Part shown: in pieces, positions 1-10,255 of the stretch | How positions within the stretch are numbered: position 1 is the first letter of the stretch | Layout of the letters: every line of letters starts with the position of its first letter | Origin: Streptomyces brevispora | Lineage (GTDB): Bacteria > Actinomycetota > Actinomycetes > Streptomycetales > Streptomycetaceae | Length of the DNA stretch: 64,000 nt | Assembly (NCBI RefSeq): GCF_007829885.1 | Contig: NZ_VIWW01000001.1 | Coordinates: forward strand, 2,232,001-2,296,000 | Reading direction: 5' to 3' | Notes under the pieces: model-generated | What the model was told of the DNA's origin: nothing | What the model saw: the letters and a program-made list of their open reading frames with translations, nothing else | Database searches by the model: none | Translations under genes and position numbers: made by a program

Positions 1-3000
1 AGGATGCCGCAACCGACCGCTCCGACACCCCACGTCGCCGCCGTGCAACCCGCGAAGACCGCCAGACCGGTGGCCACCGCCGCGATCGTCGACGCGTGTT
101 GCTTCACGAAGTTGGCTGTCGCCTTCGCCGCCTTCTTGACGGCCTTGCCGACCTTCTTGGCAGCCTTCACCACCTTCTTCGCCACATGCACGGCGGCCTT
201 GGCCACCTTGTGGACCGTCTTCTTGACCTGCTTGACGACCTTGTGGACGTATTTCTTCACACGCTTGTACGTGCGTTTGACGTATCTCTTGACCTTTTTG
301 ACACTGTCCGCCACATAGTGCACGGCCTTGCGCACCACATGCGTCGCCTTCTTGACGACCTTCTTGACCGCCTTCTTCACCTTCTTCGCGGCGGCCTTGA
401 CCTTCTTCGCGACCTTCTTGACGGCCGTCTTGGTCTTCTTCCAGGCCGTCTTGACGACCTTCTTGACCTTCTTCTTGACCTTCTTGATGGCCTTGTCGAC
501 GAAGCTCGGCCAGTGACCCGTCGGGTCCGTCGCCGTCATCGGGTTCTGGTCCGCGTACGCGTAACGGTTCGCGGACACCGATGTCGGCAGCGGGTTCATG
601 CCCACCGTGTCGCGGCTGTTGAACTGGCCGGTCTCCGGCGAGTACCAGCGCGCCGCCATATTGACCTTGGCGGTCTCCGGATCCGTCCACCCCGACTGGT
701 AGCCGAGACGGCCCACCATGCCCTCGGACTGCTCGACCTTCCCGAACGGGGAGTACGTCGTCGACCCGGACAACGCCTCGCCGCCCGCGGTGAACTGACC
801 CACCACGTCGTCGTGGATGTCGGTCAGCGCGAGCACCGAGCCGATCGCCGACTTGATGCCGAGCAGCGAACCGTCGACGTTGCGGCTGTAGGCCGTACCG
901 CCGTCGGACGCCACGTCGTTCCCGGCCCCGCTGTACGCGAAGTCGTACACCGAACCGCCCTGGGCATCCGTCGCCTTGAGCGTCCGGTCCAGACCGTCGT
1001 ACGAGTACGTCCGATCACCCTCGCTGATCACCCGGTTGAAGGCGTCCGCCTTCACCGACGTCTGCACCCCGGCCTCGTCGGTGACCGAACTCATCGTGCC
1101 GCGCGCGGTGTACCTGTACGTGCTCTGCCCGTCCGAGGTGAGGCGGTTACGGGCGTCGTAGGTGTAGGTGTCACCGCCCACACGGGTCCGGTTGCCGGAC
1201 GCGTCATAGCCGTACTGCTCGGTCGCACTCCCGTTGTTCCAGGACGACAGGCGGTTCGCCCAGTCGTAGGTGTACGTGTTCGTGCCCGCCCCGGCGACAC
1301 CGGCCGTCGCCTTCGACGTCTCGTTGCCGTTCAGGTCGTAGCCGTAGGAGAACGACGCCAGCGACTTGCCGGTCGGCGAAGTCAGCCTGTCGGTGGTCAG
1401 CTGCCCCAGGGAGTCGTAGGAGAAGGCCCGTTTCCCCTTCCCCTGGCCGTAGTCGATCGACGTCACGTTGGACTCGATGTCGTACCCGTACGTCATCGAC
1501 GTGCCGGACGCCCCGTCCACGGCCGTCTTCAGCCGGCCCGCCGTGTCGTACCCGAAGGTCGATGTGCCCGACGCGTCCTTGCGCGAGGTCATCGCCCCGT
1601 TGCCGTCGTAGGCGAAGGACGAGGTCCCGGACGGGCCGTTGGCGGAGAGGAGCAGACCGCGGTCGTCGTAGGAGAAGGTGTCCTTCTCCTCGCCCGCACC
1701 CGTCACCGAGGTGACCTGGTCGTCCTGGTCATAGGTGTAGGTGTGGTCGGTGGTCTCCGCCTCCGCTCCCGTGCCGTGCTGGCGGACCAGCCGGCTCCGG
1801 TCGTCGTACTCGTTGCTGACGACGGTCCCGCCCGGGGAGCGCTGCTCGCTGGGACGGCCCGCGGCGTCGTAGACCATCGTGAACGTGCGGTCCACGAGGT
1901 CCGGATGGGCCGGGGTGGACGGTTCGATCTCCTTCTCCGCCATGCCCCACGCGTTGTACGTGGTGAGGAAGGCGTTGCCGCGCCCGTCGGTGAAGCGCGT
2001 GCGGTTGCCCGCCGCGTCGTAGCCGAAGGTCGTGGTGATCGACTCGGTCGCCGAGACCGGCTGGACCGCCTTGGTGATCAGGCCCGTCGCGTCACTGGTG
2101 AGCGTGACGGTGTGGCCCCGGTAGTCGGTCACCGACGTCGGGTTGCCCGCACGGTCGTAGGTGGAGCTGCTGGTGCGCAGCACCTTGCCCGTCGCGTCCA
2201 GGTCCTTCGTGGCGGTCAGCTGGCCGTAGCCGTCGTAGGTGTTGGCGGTACTGGTGCCGTCGGCGTCCACCGACGTGAGCGGGCGGCCGTCCATGTCGTA
2301 CGTGAAGCGGCTGGTGGCGCCCGCGGAGTCGGTCACCTCGGTCGTCTCGCCGAGGACGTTGTACTTGTAGGACTCGCTCACCCCGGTCGGGCTGACCGTC
2401 CGGGAGAGTTCACCTCCCGGGGCCTTGTACTCGTTGATGGAGGTGTACGCCCGCTCGGTCGGCTGGCGCACGATGTCGGTGTCCGTGACCGGGCGTCCCA
2501 GGTAGTCCCAGGTGGTCTCCTGGCGGGCGCCGCCGGGCCGTACGGCCGACAGCTGGTCGCCGTTGGCGGTGTACGTGTAGCGCGTCGTCGCCCCACCGGG
2601 TTCCCGGACCGAGGCCAGGTCGCCGAGCTGGGTGTAGGTGTACTCGGTGCGCTTGCCCAGCGGGTCGACCTCTGCGGTGACCTGACCGAGCTTGTTGTAC
2701 TCGTTCCAGGTCGCCGCCGTGATCGGGGCCGAGGCGCCCGGCGGGGTGTAGTTCGGCATCGTCGTCGAGGACTCCTGGCCCTCGGCGTCGTACGCCGTCG
2801 TCACCACGTTGCCGAGCGGGTCGGAGGACTCGGTGTCCTCGCCGAACGTGTTGTAGCCGGTCATCGAGACCGGCCGCACGCTCACCGGGGTGCCGCCCCC
2901 GGTCTCACTGCTGACGGCGGGCTCGGTGACGCTGGTCTGCTGACCGGCCTCGTCGTAGCCGTAGTCGGTCGTGACACCGTTCTCGTCGGTCATCGCCAGC

Positions 3001-6000
3001 GGCAGGCCGCGCTGGTCCAGCTTCCAGCTGCTGGTGCGGACGGAACTGCCCGCCGCCGGCAGGGTGCCGCCCTTGAGCGCGGTCACCTGGGACGCGGTCA
3101 GCGCCTCACCGTAGACCTGAATGTCGCTGAGCGCGCCGTTGGTGTTCTCCTTGTCGGCGACCCTGCGGCCGATCTGGAGCGGGCCCGTGGCATCCCAGGG
3201 GGTGGCGAACGCCGTCGAGGTGCCGGCCTGGACGCCGTTGACGTACAAGCGGATCTGAGCCGCTTCCTGGTCGTACACACCGGTCAGATGGGTCCAGGTA
3301 CCCGTGGTCACCGCGGCGGTGCCGGAGCTGGCCCGTACGATGACCGGTCCCGACATGTCCGCGCTGTGCCGGTTGAACGTCCAGCCGTACGCCGTGGAGT
3401 AGTACAGCTGGAAACCGCTGGCGGATTTCCCGGCCTGGGCCAGGAAGGTGTTGTTGGCCGCGGTGGAGTTCAGCTTGACCCACGTGGAGACGGTGAAGGA
3501 GCCGCCCGTGTTGACCACCGCGCCCTGCGTCTGGCCGTAGGCGTTCGCCGTGCCGTCGAAGACGGCGGCGCCACCGTGCTCGGTGGAGTGGGTGACTCCG
3601 CTGCCGAAGGTGACGGTCCGGTTCCCGCCGGACGAGTCAGCGGCCGAAGCGCCACTGGTCTCGGCCAGTTTCCAGCGGGCCACCGGTGCGGTGGTGCCGT
3701 CGTGGAGGGTGGATCCGGTGACGTTGCCCAGTTTGTCGTAGAGGGTGTCCTCGGTGCTGGTACGGCCGTTGGCCGGGTCGAGGTCGCTCTCCGACACGAC
3801 GTTGTCGTCCGGGTCGTAGCTCACCTTCGTGGTCCGGGCGAGCCCGCCCGGGTCCAGGACCGACGACGTGGTGCGGTCGGACGCGTCCACGGTGAACGTG
3901 GAGACGGTCTGGCCATCGTTGGTGACCTGCTTGATCAGGTTGCCGGCCGCGTCGTAGGTGTTGGCCTCCTCGGTGAAGGAGAGGCCGTTGGCCGGGTCCT
4001 TGCGCGTCACCGAGGCGGCGAGCCCGTCGTCGGTGTACGTGTACGCGGTAACGTGCCCCATCGCGTCGGCGATCGACGCGAGCCTGCCAGCCGGGTCGTA
4101 GGCCCGGGACTCCTGCACGAGGGTCGTGGCCGGCGAGGGGTTCGCCGGGTCGCCCGTGTAGTTCAGCAGGTTGGTGGTGAGGGGCCTGCCCTCGCCGTCG
4201 AAGGTGTACGTGTTGACGTTGCCGGCCGGGTCGGTCTCCTTGACCTTGTTGCCGTACACGTCGTACTCGAACGACGTGGTGTCGCCGCCCGGATCGGTCC
4301 TCGACGCCATGCGGTTGTACGCGTCGTACGTGATCGAGGTGGCGCGGGACGCGTCACCTCCGGTCAGGTCGGCGACCGTCTGCGAGGAGACGTTGCCGTC
4401 GGCGTCGTACACCGTGGTCGTCCGCCCGGTGTGGACTGCGCCGGTGACCCGGTTGGTGACCGGCGGGTCGGTCTCGGTGACGACCTGGTCGTCCTTGTCG
4501 TACGTCAGCGTCGTGGTGAGACCGCCCGGCTGGGCGTCGGACACCTCCGTCCTGGTCAGCTGACGGCCGAGGCTGTCGTAGGTGCTCGTCTCCTTGGCAC
4601 CGTTGGCGTCGGTCACCTCGGCGAGATCACCGCTGGCGAAGTAGGAGTACGCGGTCCTCCTGCCGCCGGGAGTGACCACTTCGGCGACCAGCCCCGCGGG
4701 CGCTTTCGCGGTGCCGCCCCCGGCCGCCGGGGTGGCGGCGGTCGTGTACGTGGTGGTGGCGGTCCGACCGCCCGGATGGCCCGGCACCGGCGGCGTCGTC
4801 ACCGCGGTGAGGTTGCCCGCCGCGTCGTAGACGTAGCTGGTCAGGTAGGTGTTGTCCGCCGGCCCCGAGGAACGGCCGTCGCGCTCGGTGAGCACCAGGT
4901 CGTTGCGCGGGTCCATCGGCGGGAACGCGCTGGTCGAGTCCGGGTAGTACGTGTAGTAGTCGGTGGCGCACTTGCCGGCCGCGGTGTCCTGGCACATGGT
5001 CTGGGAGACCGTGTTGCCGCGGATGTCATGGCCGGTGACCGACCGGTTGCCGTTGGCGTCGGTCACGGTGTGCAGGAAGCCCGCCGTGTCGTAGCCGTAC
5101 GTGGTCCGCTTGCCGTTGGTGTCGATCGCGGTGAGCAGCCGGTTGCCCATCTCCGCGTCGTACACGTACGTCAGCGTCTTCTCCGTGGGATCGGTGAGCT
5201 TCACCGTCCGCACCGGGGCGACGCCCGCGGAGGCCTTGTACGCGGACCAGTGCTGCTCGACCTGCTCCTCGGTGAGCCCGCCCGCGTGCGCGGCGACCTC
5301 GGCGATGGAGCCGGTGAAGTAGCTGACGTCGGCGGGGGCGTTGTTCCAGCCCTTGGCGAAGCCCGCACCGATGAAGGTCCGGGTGTTCGTCTGGTCGTTG
5401 GGCGCCCCGGTGAAGTCGGCCTGCTTGACGCCGTCCACGTACAGGGTCTGCTTGGTGCCGGTCGCGGAGAGCACCGCGTGGTGCCAGGCGTTGTTGTCGA
5501 CCTTGGCCTTGGACCCGAAGTCCGTGGCGGCCGAACCGGACACGCTGTACCAGTGCCCGCGGAGCTTTCCGTCGGCACCGACGTACAGGACGGGGTTGAT
5601 GGGACCACTCGCACCGGCCGCGTCGTTCACGGCCTTTGCCTGGTCGGCGACCAGCACACCGGGCTTGGCGGTCTTGAACCACAGCTCGACGGAACGGTCG
5701 CCCTTCCCGTGCCAGGACGCGTACGGGACCTCCGCGTACGAGGTGGTGCCGTTGAACTGCGCCGCCGTGACGTCACCGGCGCCGAACGGCCCCGCCACGC
5801 CCTGGGTGACGCTGTTGTACGTACCGAAGCCGGAGTGCAGTTCGTTGGCGGCCTGCGCGGCGCCCTGGGTGTCGTCCAGGCGCCAGTATCCGGCCGGGGC
5901 CGAGCCCATCACCGCTGAGCGGTAGACCTGGGACGAACCGGTGACCGTGGCCGGGTTCAGCTTCCAGGTGCCGCCGTCGCCGTCCGTGGCCTGGAGGACC

Positions 6001-9000
6001 AGGTCGTCCGTGGTGCCGTAGGTGACGGCGGACTGCGTCTTGCCGTTCGGCGTGGTGATCTTGTTGAGCAGACCTGCGGACCGGTTGGCCGCCTGGTACT
6101 GCGCGGTGATGACCGACGGGTCGAGCGCTTCGGTGTAGACGGCGACCTCGGCGAGCTGCCCGGTGTAGTGCCCCAGTTTGTCGGAGGCGTTCATGGCGGG
6201 CCAGCCGTCGGTGTTCACCCCGGCGCCGAAGGAGATGTAGGGCTGCTCCCAGTCGTTGATGGTGCCGGCGAGACTGCCCTGCTTGGCACCGTCGAGGTAG
6301 AGCGTCTGGGTGGTGGCCGCGCCGGTGAGGGCGACGTTGTGCCACTTGCCGTCGGTGACGGTGGCCGTGGAGGCCGTCGTGGTCATGCACCCCGGTGACA
6401 TGGCGAGGCAGCCGCGGAGCTTGCCGTCCGTGCCGACGTACACGGCAGGGGTGTTCTTCTTCGTGTTCGCGACCGGGTCGGCGTCGCTGAGCGGCTTGTC
6501 CCCGTAGTAGAAGAGGACACCGCCCGCCTTCGTGGTCTTGAACCAGAGCGAAACCGTCGTGTACGAGGGCGTCGCGCCGGGGGCGCTGGGTATCTCGACG
6601 TACGACGTGGTGCCGTTGAAGGTGGCGGCCTTCTGCGTGGAGCCAGTCAACGGGCCCGTACCGCCGAGGCTCACGTTGCGGTAGAGGCCGTTGAACTTGC
6701 CCTGGTTGAGGTCGATCGTGTCGGTGGCGACCGAACCGCTGGTCTCCCCGAGCCGCCAGTACGCGAACGGGTCAGCGTCCATGACGGTGGTGCGGTAGTG
6801 GTTGCCCGTCGCATAGCCGTAGACCGTGCACTTGGTGGCGTCGGCGGGCGGACAGACCTTGGTGAGCTGGTCACCGGTGTAGCCGTAACTCCAGACCTGG
6901 GCGGTGCTCGCATCGCCCGCCTTGGCGGCGTCGGTGGTCACCGTGGCCACGTGCGGCGCGGTGGCCCCGGCCGGTGTCTGCCAGGCGAAGGCCAGCGACC
7001 GGTTGGAGGTGGTGTTGGTGACCTTGCTGAGCTTGCCGCCGGTGTAGGTGAAGGTCTCCGCACGGTTCGCGTAGTCCTTGATCGAGGAAATCGCGAACGT
7101 GCCGGCCCGTCCCGTCACCGCCTGCTGGAAGCTGTAGGCGGTGAAGTCCTTGTCGGTCAGCGTGTAACCGCCGCCCGACGCGGCCGGTGCCAGCCGTGCG
7201 TACCGGCCCATCGGCGGCACGAACGTGCCGTCGCCGTTGCGGCCGAAGGCGACCTGCTCGCCGCCCGGGTAGGTGACCACGACGCTGGTGATCGTGCCGG
7301 AGCCGTCCTTCACCTCGGCGGCCGTCATGTCGGTGACCGTCGCCCAGCCGGCGCCGAAGGCCCCGTCCGTGCGCGGGTCACGGCTGTTGTACGAGCGCTC
7401 CACGGACAGCGAGGGGCCGACGACCTCGACCTCGGCGTCGGTGTCCTCGGTGGTGTAGTTGGCATCGCTCGGGTCGAACTCGTGGCCGTCGGTGTTCTGG
7501 GCGAGGCCCGAGGTGACCGGCGGCTGCGGTACGGCGGTGGCGAAGCGGCTCGCCGAGTACATCACCGAGTCGTATCCGTCGGTGACGCTGACGTACCAGG
7601 CGTAGTTCTTGCTCCACTTGAGCTTGCCGGCGGGTATCTTCCAGCTGCTCTTGGTGATGACGCCGGAGGTGGCGACGGGCGTGGCGCTGTCGGTGTCCGC
7701 GTCGTACACCTCGAAGGCGTACGTGAGCGCCGGCATCGGCCACTTGTCGGCGTCGCTCGCGTAGACGAGCAGTTCCGGCTGGAGGGTGTTCGACTGGTGG
7801 TTCTCCGGCGGGTACTGGGCGTTGATCTGCGGCGCCTTGTTGGGCGTGTACGTCAGATCCAGCGCGGGCCTGAAGGCCGCCTTGGTGCTGTTGTCGGAGT
7901 GGAACTTCTTCCAGTGCAGCCCGTCACCGGTCGGTGCGGTCAGGGCCAGGCCGTAGTTGGCACTGCCGGTGGCGACGCCGTCGAACCATCCGGTGGACAG
8001 CTTCACCGGCATCTTCACGCCGACGTTCAGATCGTTGGTACCGCCCGCGTTGTTGCTGCAGGAGGCTCCTGGGGCGACGGTGGCGGTGCCGATCGCGGCG
8101 CCGTACGCCGGGCCGGGGTACGAGGTGACACCGGACGGGGTCCAGGACTTGGTCACCGGGCTCACCGAGAACGGCTCGGCGGTGCAGGTCGCGGACCAGA
8201 TCGCGTACACGTTCAGGGTGGCGGCTGAGACCCGCTGGCCCTTGAGCGTGGTGCCCAGCGAGGAGAACTGGAGGAACGAGTTCGCCTTGTTGGTGCCGGA
8301 GTCGTAGCTGCCGACCTTGATCTGATTCTCGGTGGAGTGGTCACCGCCGATGGTGTTCTGCGCGTACGTCGAGTTGCCGGCGGCGATGGTCGGGTCGACG
8401 GTGACCGGGTAGGCCCGGGCGGGGTCGTCCAGCCAGTCGCGGTCGGCGGTCAGCCTCAGGGCGGGCCTGCCGTCGGCGGTGGTCAGTTCGTAGGTCAGGG
8501 ACCGGGACATCGCTGCGTCCCCGGAGCGGGGGTCGGTCCTGGAGTCCTCCATGAAGGCGTGGGGGATGGTGGCCGTCACCTCCCCGTCCCCGTCGGTGAA
8601 GCGGACGTCGCCGTTGTCGGCGACGCTCGGGGTGAGGCCCTTGAGGTCGAGGGGGAACAGCCAGGAGTTGGGCGCGTCGGCCGACCGCAGGACCAGCCGC
8701 TCCTTGAGGCCGTCGGCGAGCGGGGAGAGCAGCAGGTCGGTGTCCGGCAGGACATCGCTGTACGTCGCCGTGTTGTCGGCGTCGACCGTGGGGGTGGCCT
8801 TCCTCGCGCCGCGCAGTGCGTACGCGATGCTGCGACCCGACCCGAAGTCGACGGAGGCCAGTTGCTGGTCGGTGGCGTCGGGCGCGAACTCGACGTCGAG
8901 CGAGTTGGCGCTCTGCCGGAGCCTGCCGTCCGCCGCGTTGCGGGTCAGTTCGGTGTCGATCGGCTTCCAGGTGCCGTCGTCGGCCTTGAAGTTGGTCCGG

Positions 9001-9503
9001 CTCGCGTAGTGCCGGACCGTGGTCGACCCGTCCTTGTTGACGTAGAAGTCGGAGGTGGCGGTGGACTTCTTCGCGTTCCGCTCGCTGGTCTTCGCGTCGA
9101 AGCTCTTGGCGCCGCCGGCGGCGGTGCCGGTGACAGTCGTGCCGGGGCGGTCGTCAGCCCGGCGGTAGGCGCCGAGTTCACCCTTGCCCTTGCCCGCCCG
9201 GTGACCCACGCCGAGTCGGCTGCGCGTCTGGTCGGCGGTGGCGGTGTGACTCCTGCCGCGGGCGGTGCCGCCCTGCTGCTCGGGGGTGTGCAGGGGTGAC
9301 TCGTCCAGCCACTTCCAGAGACCGGACAGGGACACCTGGGGCATCGAGAGCGCCGGAAGGGACTCGCCGGTGGCGGACGCCGTCTCGGTGGTGAGCATGC
9401 ACGAGAACGACACGAGTACGGCAATTGCCGTACCGCGCGCCCTGCGACGCCCGACCGGGCCCGGGGGGAACAATGATGATGGTCTTCGCCATCCAGTACG
9501 CAT
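1..9503 (-). CDS. Giant secreted RHS/YD-repeat polymorphic toxin (3' end beyond window)
   Basis: At least 3,167 residues; the reading frame is open to position 1, so the C-terminal toxin is off the window. ATG at 9503 gives an Arg-rich signal peptide (hydrophobic AIAVLVSFSCML, then ETASA). Then come a YPVTVDP block near residue 364, a DUF6531-like segment (SYNSRD...GAFGAGW) near 700, three LamG/concanavalin-like modules (about 907-1128, 1203-1411, 1940-2131, each opening with a W-R/K-L motif), dense YD repeats (e.g. YDPAGRL, YDAAGNLT) from about 1425 to 2970, and the RHS core end ARWYSPETGQFNSRDT near 2951. A Lys/Val-rich tract follows (about 2999-3127), then a hydrophobic stretch. Known RHS proteins form a shell that carries a variable C-terminal toxin; the LamG modules probably bind glycans. 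ATG 9398 is an alternative start but would lose the signal peptide. Confidence 0.93.
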   Translation of the reverse strand, partial: MRTGWRRPSSLFPPGPVGRRRARGTAIAVLVSFSCMLTTETASATGESLPALSMPQVSLSGLWKWLDESPLHTPEQQGGTARGRSHTATADQTRSRLGVGHRAGKGKGELGAYRRADDRPGTTVTGTAAGGAKSFDAKTSERNAKKSTATSDFYVNKDGSTTVRHYASRTNFKADDGTWKPIDTELTRNAADGRLRQSANSLDVEFAPDATDQQLASVDFGSGRSIAYALRGARKATPTVDADNTATYSDVLPDTDLLLSPLADGLKERLVLRSADAPNSWLFPLDLKGLTPSVADNGDVRFTDGDGEVTATIPHAFMEDSRTDPRSGDAAMSRSLTYELTTADGRPALRLTADRDWLDDPARAYPVTVDPTIAAGNSTYAQNTIGGDHSTENQIKVGSYDSGTNKANSFLQFSSLGTTLKGQRVSAATLNVYAIWSATCTAEPFSVSPVTKSWTPSGVTSYPGPAYGAAIGTATVAPGASCSNNAGGTNDLNVGVKMPVKLSTGWFDGVATGSANYGLALTAPTGDGLHWKKFHSDNSTKAAFRPALDLTYTPNKAPQINAQYPPENHQSNTLQPELLVYASDADKWPMPALTYAFEVYDADTDSATPVATSGVITKSSWKIPAGKLKWSKNYAWYVSVTDGYDSVMYSASRFATAVPQPPVTSGLAQNTDGHEFDPSDANYTTEDTDAEVEVVGPSLSVERSYNSRDPRTDGAFGAGWATVTDMTAAEVKDGSGTITSVVVTYPGGEQVAFGRNGDGTFVPPMGRYARLAPAASGGGYTLTDKDFTAYSFQQAVTGRAGTFAISSIKDYANRAETFTYTGGKLSKVTNTTSNRSLAFAWQTPAGATAPHVATVTTDAAKAGDASTAQVWSYGYTGDQLTKVCPPADATKCTVYGYATGNHYRTTVMDADPFAYWRLGETSGSVATDTIDLNQGKFNGLYRNVSLGGTGPLTGSTQKAATFNGTTSYVEIPSAPGATPSYTTVSLWFKTTKAGGVLFYYGDKPLSDADPVANTKKNTPAVYVGTDGKLRGCLAMSPGCMTTTASTATVTDGKWHNVALTGAATTQTLYLDGAKQGSLAGTINDWEQPYISFGAGVNTDGWPAMNASDKLGHYTGQLAEVAVYTEALDPSVITAQYQAANRSAGLLNKITTPNGKTQSAVTYGTTDDLVLQATDGDGGTWKLNPATVTGSSQVYRSAVMGSAPAGYWRLDDTQGAAQAANELHSGFGTYNSVTQGVAGPFGAGDVTAAQFNGTTSYAEVPYASWHGKGDRSVELWFKTAKPGVLVADQAKAVNDAAGASGPINPVLYVGADGKLRGHWYSVSGSAATDFGSKAKVDNNAWHHAVLSATGTKQTLYVDGVKQADFTGAPNDQTNTRTFIGAGFAKGWNNAPADVSYFTGSIAEVAAHAGGLTEEQVEQHWSAYKASAGVAPVRTVKLTDPTEKTLTYVYDAEMGNRLLTAIDTNGKRTTYGYDTAGFLHTVTDANGNRSVTGHDIRGNTVSQTMCQDTAAGKCATDYYTYYPDSTSAFPPMDPRNDLVLTERDGRSSGPADNTYLTSYVYDAAGNLTAVTTPPVPGHPGGRTATTTYTTAATPAAGGGTAKAPAGLVAEVVTPGGRRTAYSYFASGDLAEVTDANGAKETSTYDSLGRQLTRTEVSDAQPGGLTTTLTYDKDDQVVTETDPPVTNRVTGAVHTGRTTTVYDADGNVSSQTVADLTGGDASRATSITYDAYNRMASRTDPGGDTTSFEYDVYGNKVKETDPAGNVNTYTFDGEGRPLTTNLLNYTGDPANPSPATTLVQESRAYDPAGRLASIADAMGHVTAYTYTDDGLAASVTRKDPANGLSFTEEANTYDAAGNLIKQVTNDGQTVSTFTVDASDRTTSSVLDPGGLARTTKVSYDPDDNVVSESDLDPANGRTSTEDTLYDKLGNVTGSTLHDGTTAPVARWKLAETSGASAADSSGGNRTVTFGSGVTHSTEHGGAAVFDGTANAYGQTQGAVVNTGGSFTVSTWVKLNSTAANNTFLAQAGKSASGFQLYYSTAYGWTFNRHSADMSGPVIVRASSGTAAVTTGTWTHLTGVYDQEAAQIRLYVNGVQAGTSTAFATPWDATGPLQIGRRVADKENTNGALSDIQVYGEALTASQVTALKGGTLPAAGSSVRTSSWKLDQRGLPLAMTDENGVTTDYGYDEAGQQTSVTEPAVSSETGGGTPVSVRPVSMTGYNTFGEDTESSDPLGNVVTTAYDAEGQESSTTMPNYTPPGASAPITAATWNEYNKLGQVTAEVDPLGKRTEYTYTQLGDLASVREPGGATTRYTYTANGDQLSAVRPGGARQETTWDYLGRPVTDTDIVRQPTERAYTSINEYKAPGGELSRTVSPTGVSESYKYNVLGETTEVTDSAGATSRFTYDMDGRPLTSVDADGTSTANTYDGYGQLTATKDLDATGKVLRTSSSTYDRAGNPTSVTDYRGHTVTLTSDATGLITKAVQPVSATESITTTFGYDAAGNRTRFTDGRGNAFLTTYNAWGMAEKEIEPSTPAHPDLVDRTFTMVYDAAGRPSEQRSPGGTVVSNEYDDRSRLVRQHGTGAEAETTDHTYTYDQDDQVTSVTGAGEEKDTFSYDDRGLLLSANGPSGTSSFAYDGNGAMTSRKDASGTSTFGYDTAGRLKTAVDGASGTSMTYGYDIESNVTSIDYGQGKGKRAFSYDSLGQLTTDRLTSPTGKSLASFSYGYDLNGNETSKATAGVAGAGTNTYTYDWANRLSSWNNGSATEQYGYDASGNRTRVGGDTYTYDARNRLTSDGQSTYRYTARGTMSSVTDEAGVQTSVKADAFNRVISEGDRTYSYDGLDRTLKATDAQGGSVYDFAYSGAGNDVASDGGTAYSRNVDGSLLGIKSAIGSVLALTDIHDDVVGQFTAGGEALSGSTTYSPFGKVEQSEGMVGRLGYQSGWTDPETAKVNMAARWYSPETGQFNSRDTVGMNPLPTSVSANRYAYADQNPMTATDPTGHWPSFVDKAIKKVKKKVKKVVKTAWKKTKTAVKKVAKKVKAAAKKVKKAVKKVVKKATHVVRKAVHYVADSVKKVKRYVKRTYKRVKKYVHKVVKQVKKTVHKVAKAAVHVAKKVVKAAKKVGKAVKKAAKATANFVKQHASTIAAVATGLAVFAGCTAATWGVGAVGCGI

Positions 9504-9563
9504 CGGGGCAGCTTTCTCTACACAAGACCTACATATGGCCTCGCGAGATTGCCCCACTCACTT

Positions 9564-9598
9564 GCACAAGATCTACTTATTCCCGAATGATCTTGTGC
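9564..9598. promoter_or_regulatory. Inverted repeat in AT-rich leader of the RHS gene
   Basis: The 131 bp between the RHS start and the BMP-like gene are clearly AT-richer than their surroundings. They contain a perfect 10-bp inverted repeat GCACAAGATC / GATCTTGTGC with a 15-base spacer, about 60-95 bp upstream of the RHS start. It may be an operator for the RHS gene or a terminator for the upstream pair; there is no T-run. Confidence 0.45.
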
Positions 9599-9634
9599 GA
9601 TCTTTATCTCACTGTGCTCATACAGGCGTATCGC

Positions 9635-10255
9635 CTACTGCTGTACGGACTTGACGGCCCGACGGACAGCTTCGGCGACCTCGTCCGCCAGCCCGTCGCC
9701 CGGCGCGACCACGGTGAGGTTGCCGGCCCCACCGTCCCGGCCCCCGGTCGCGGGTCCGACGACCACGAACCGCACCCGGGGATGGCCGCTCGCCGCCTTG
9801 CGCACGGTCTCCGTCTGGGCCGGGCCGGTGGCCAGCACGACTTCGCAGTCCCGCTGGATCAGTCCGTTCAGATGCGGCAGCGCGTTCACCGCCGACTGCT
9901 CGCCCATGACCGGGACATGAGTGACCCGGATCCGCTTGTCACCGGAGGCGCGCTGCATGCCCTGCCAGACGGCGGCGGGGGTCCCGGCCGCTATGCCGTC
10001 CTCCCCGGTGAGCAGGCAGGCGTCGAAGTCGCGGTACTGCCGCGCCCTGGCGTCCGGCGGACTCGCGGCCTCGTCGCCGCCGCCGAACAGCCACGCGGAG
10101 ACGACGGCGCAGACCACGAGCACCGCCCCGGCCCCCGCCCAAGCGCCCCGTCGCCCACGCAGGAGTCCCGCCGACCCGTCGAGCAACCGCCGCATCCCGG
10201 ACCGGCCTCCCGGCGGCTGCGGCCTGACGCGCCGCCAGGTGCGCCGGGTCTTCAC
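9635..10255 (-). CDS. Membrane-anchored BMP-like (substrate-binding-like) protein
   Basis: 206 residues. GTG at 10255 overlaps the stop of the preceding gene (GTGA), which indicates translational coupling; a longer in-frame start would lie inside that gene. One transmembrane helix (about residues 38-58, GAGAVLVVCAVVSAW) follows an Arg-rich cytoplasmic N-terminus. The outer part (YRDFDACLLTGEDGI, a repeat of small beta/alpha units, LATGPAQTETV) resembles one lobe of BMP-family nucleoside-binding lipoproteins, but it is about half their length. No transporter genes are adjacent. A role as a sensor or partner of the upstream membrane protein is inference only. Confidence 0.7.
   Translation of the reverse strand: MKTRRTWRRVRPQPPGGRSGMRRLLDGSAGLLRGRRGAWAGAGAVLVVCAVVSAWLFGGGDEAASPPDARARQYRDFDACLLTGEDGIAAGTPAAVWQGMQRASGDKRIRVTHVPVMGEQSAVNALPHLNGLIQRDCEVVLATGPAQTETVRKAASGHPRVRFVVVGPATGGRDGGAGNLTVVAPGDGLADEVAEAVRRAVKSVQQ

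Noticed and set aside
96..5918. Very long plus-strand open frame (1,940 codons) opposite the RHS gene
   Set aside because: Its translation is Arg/Val/Gly/His-rich without domains. The minus strand in the same place encodes an unbroken, clearly recognisable YD-repeat protein; long antisense frames are expected at this GC content.
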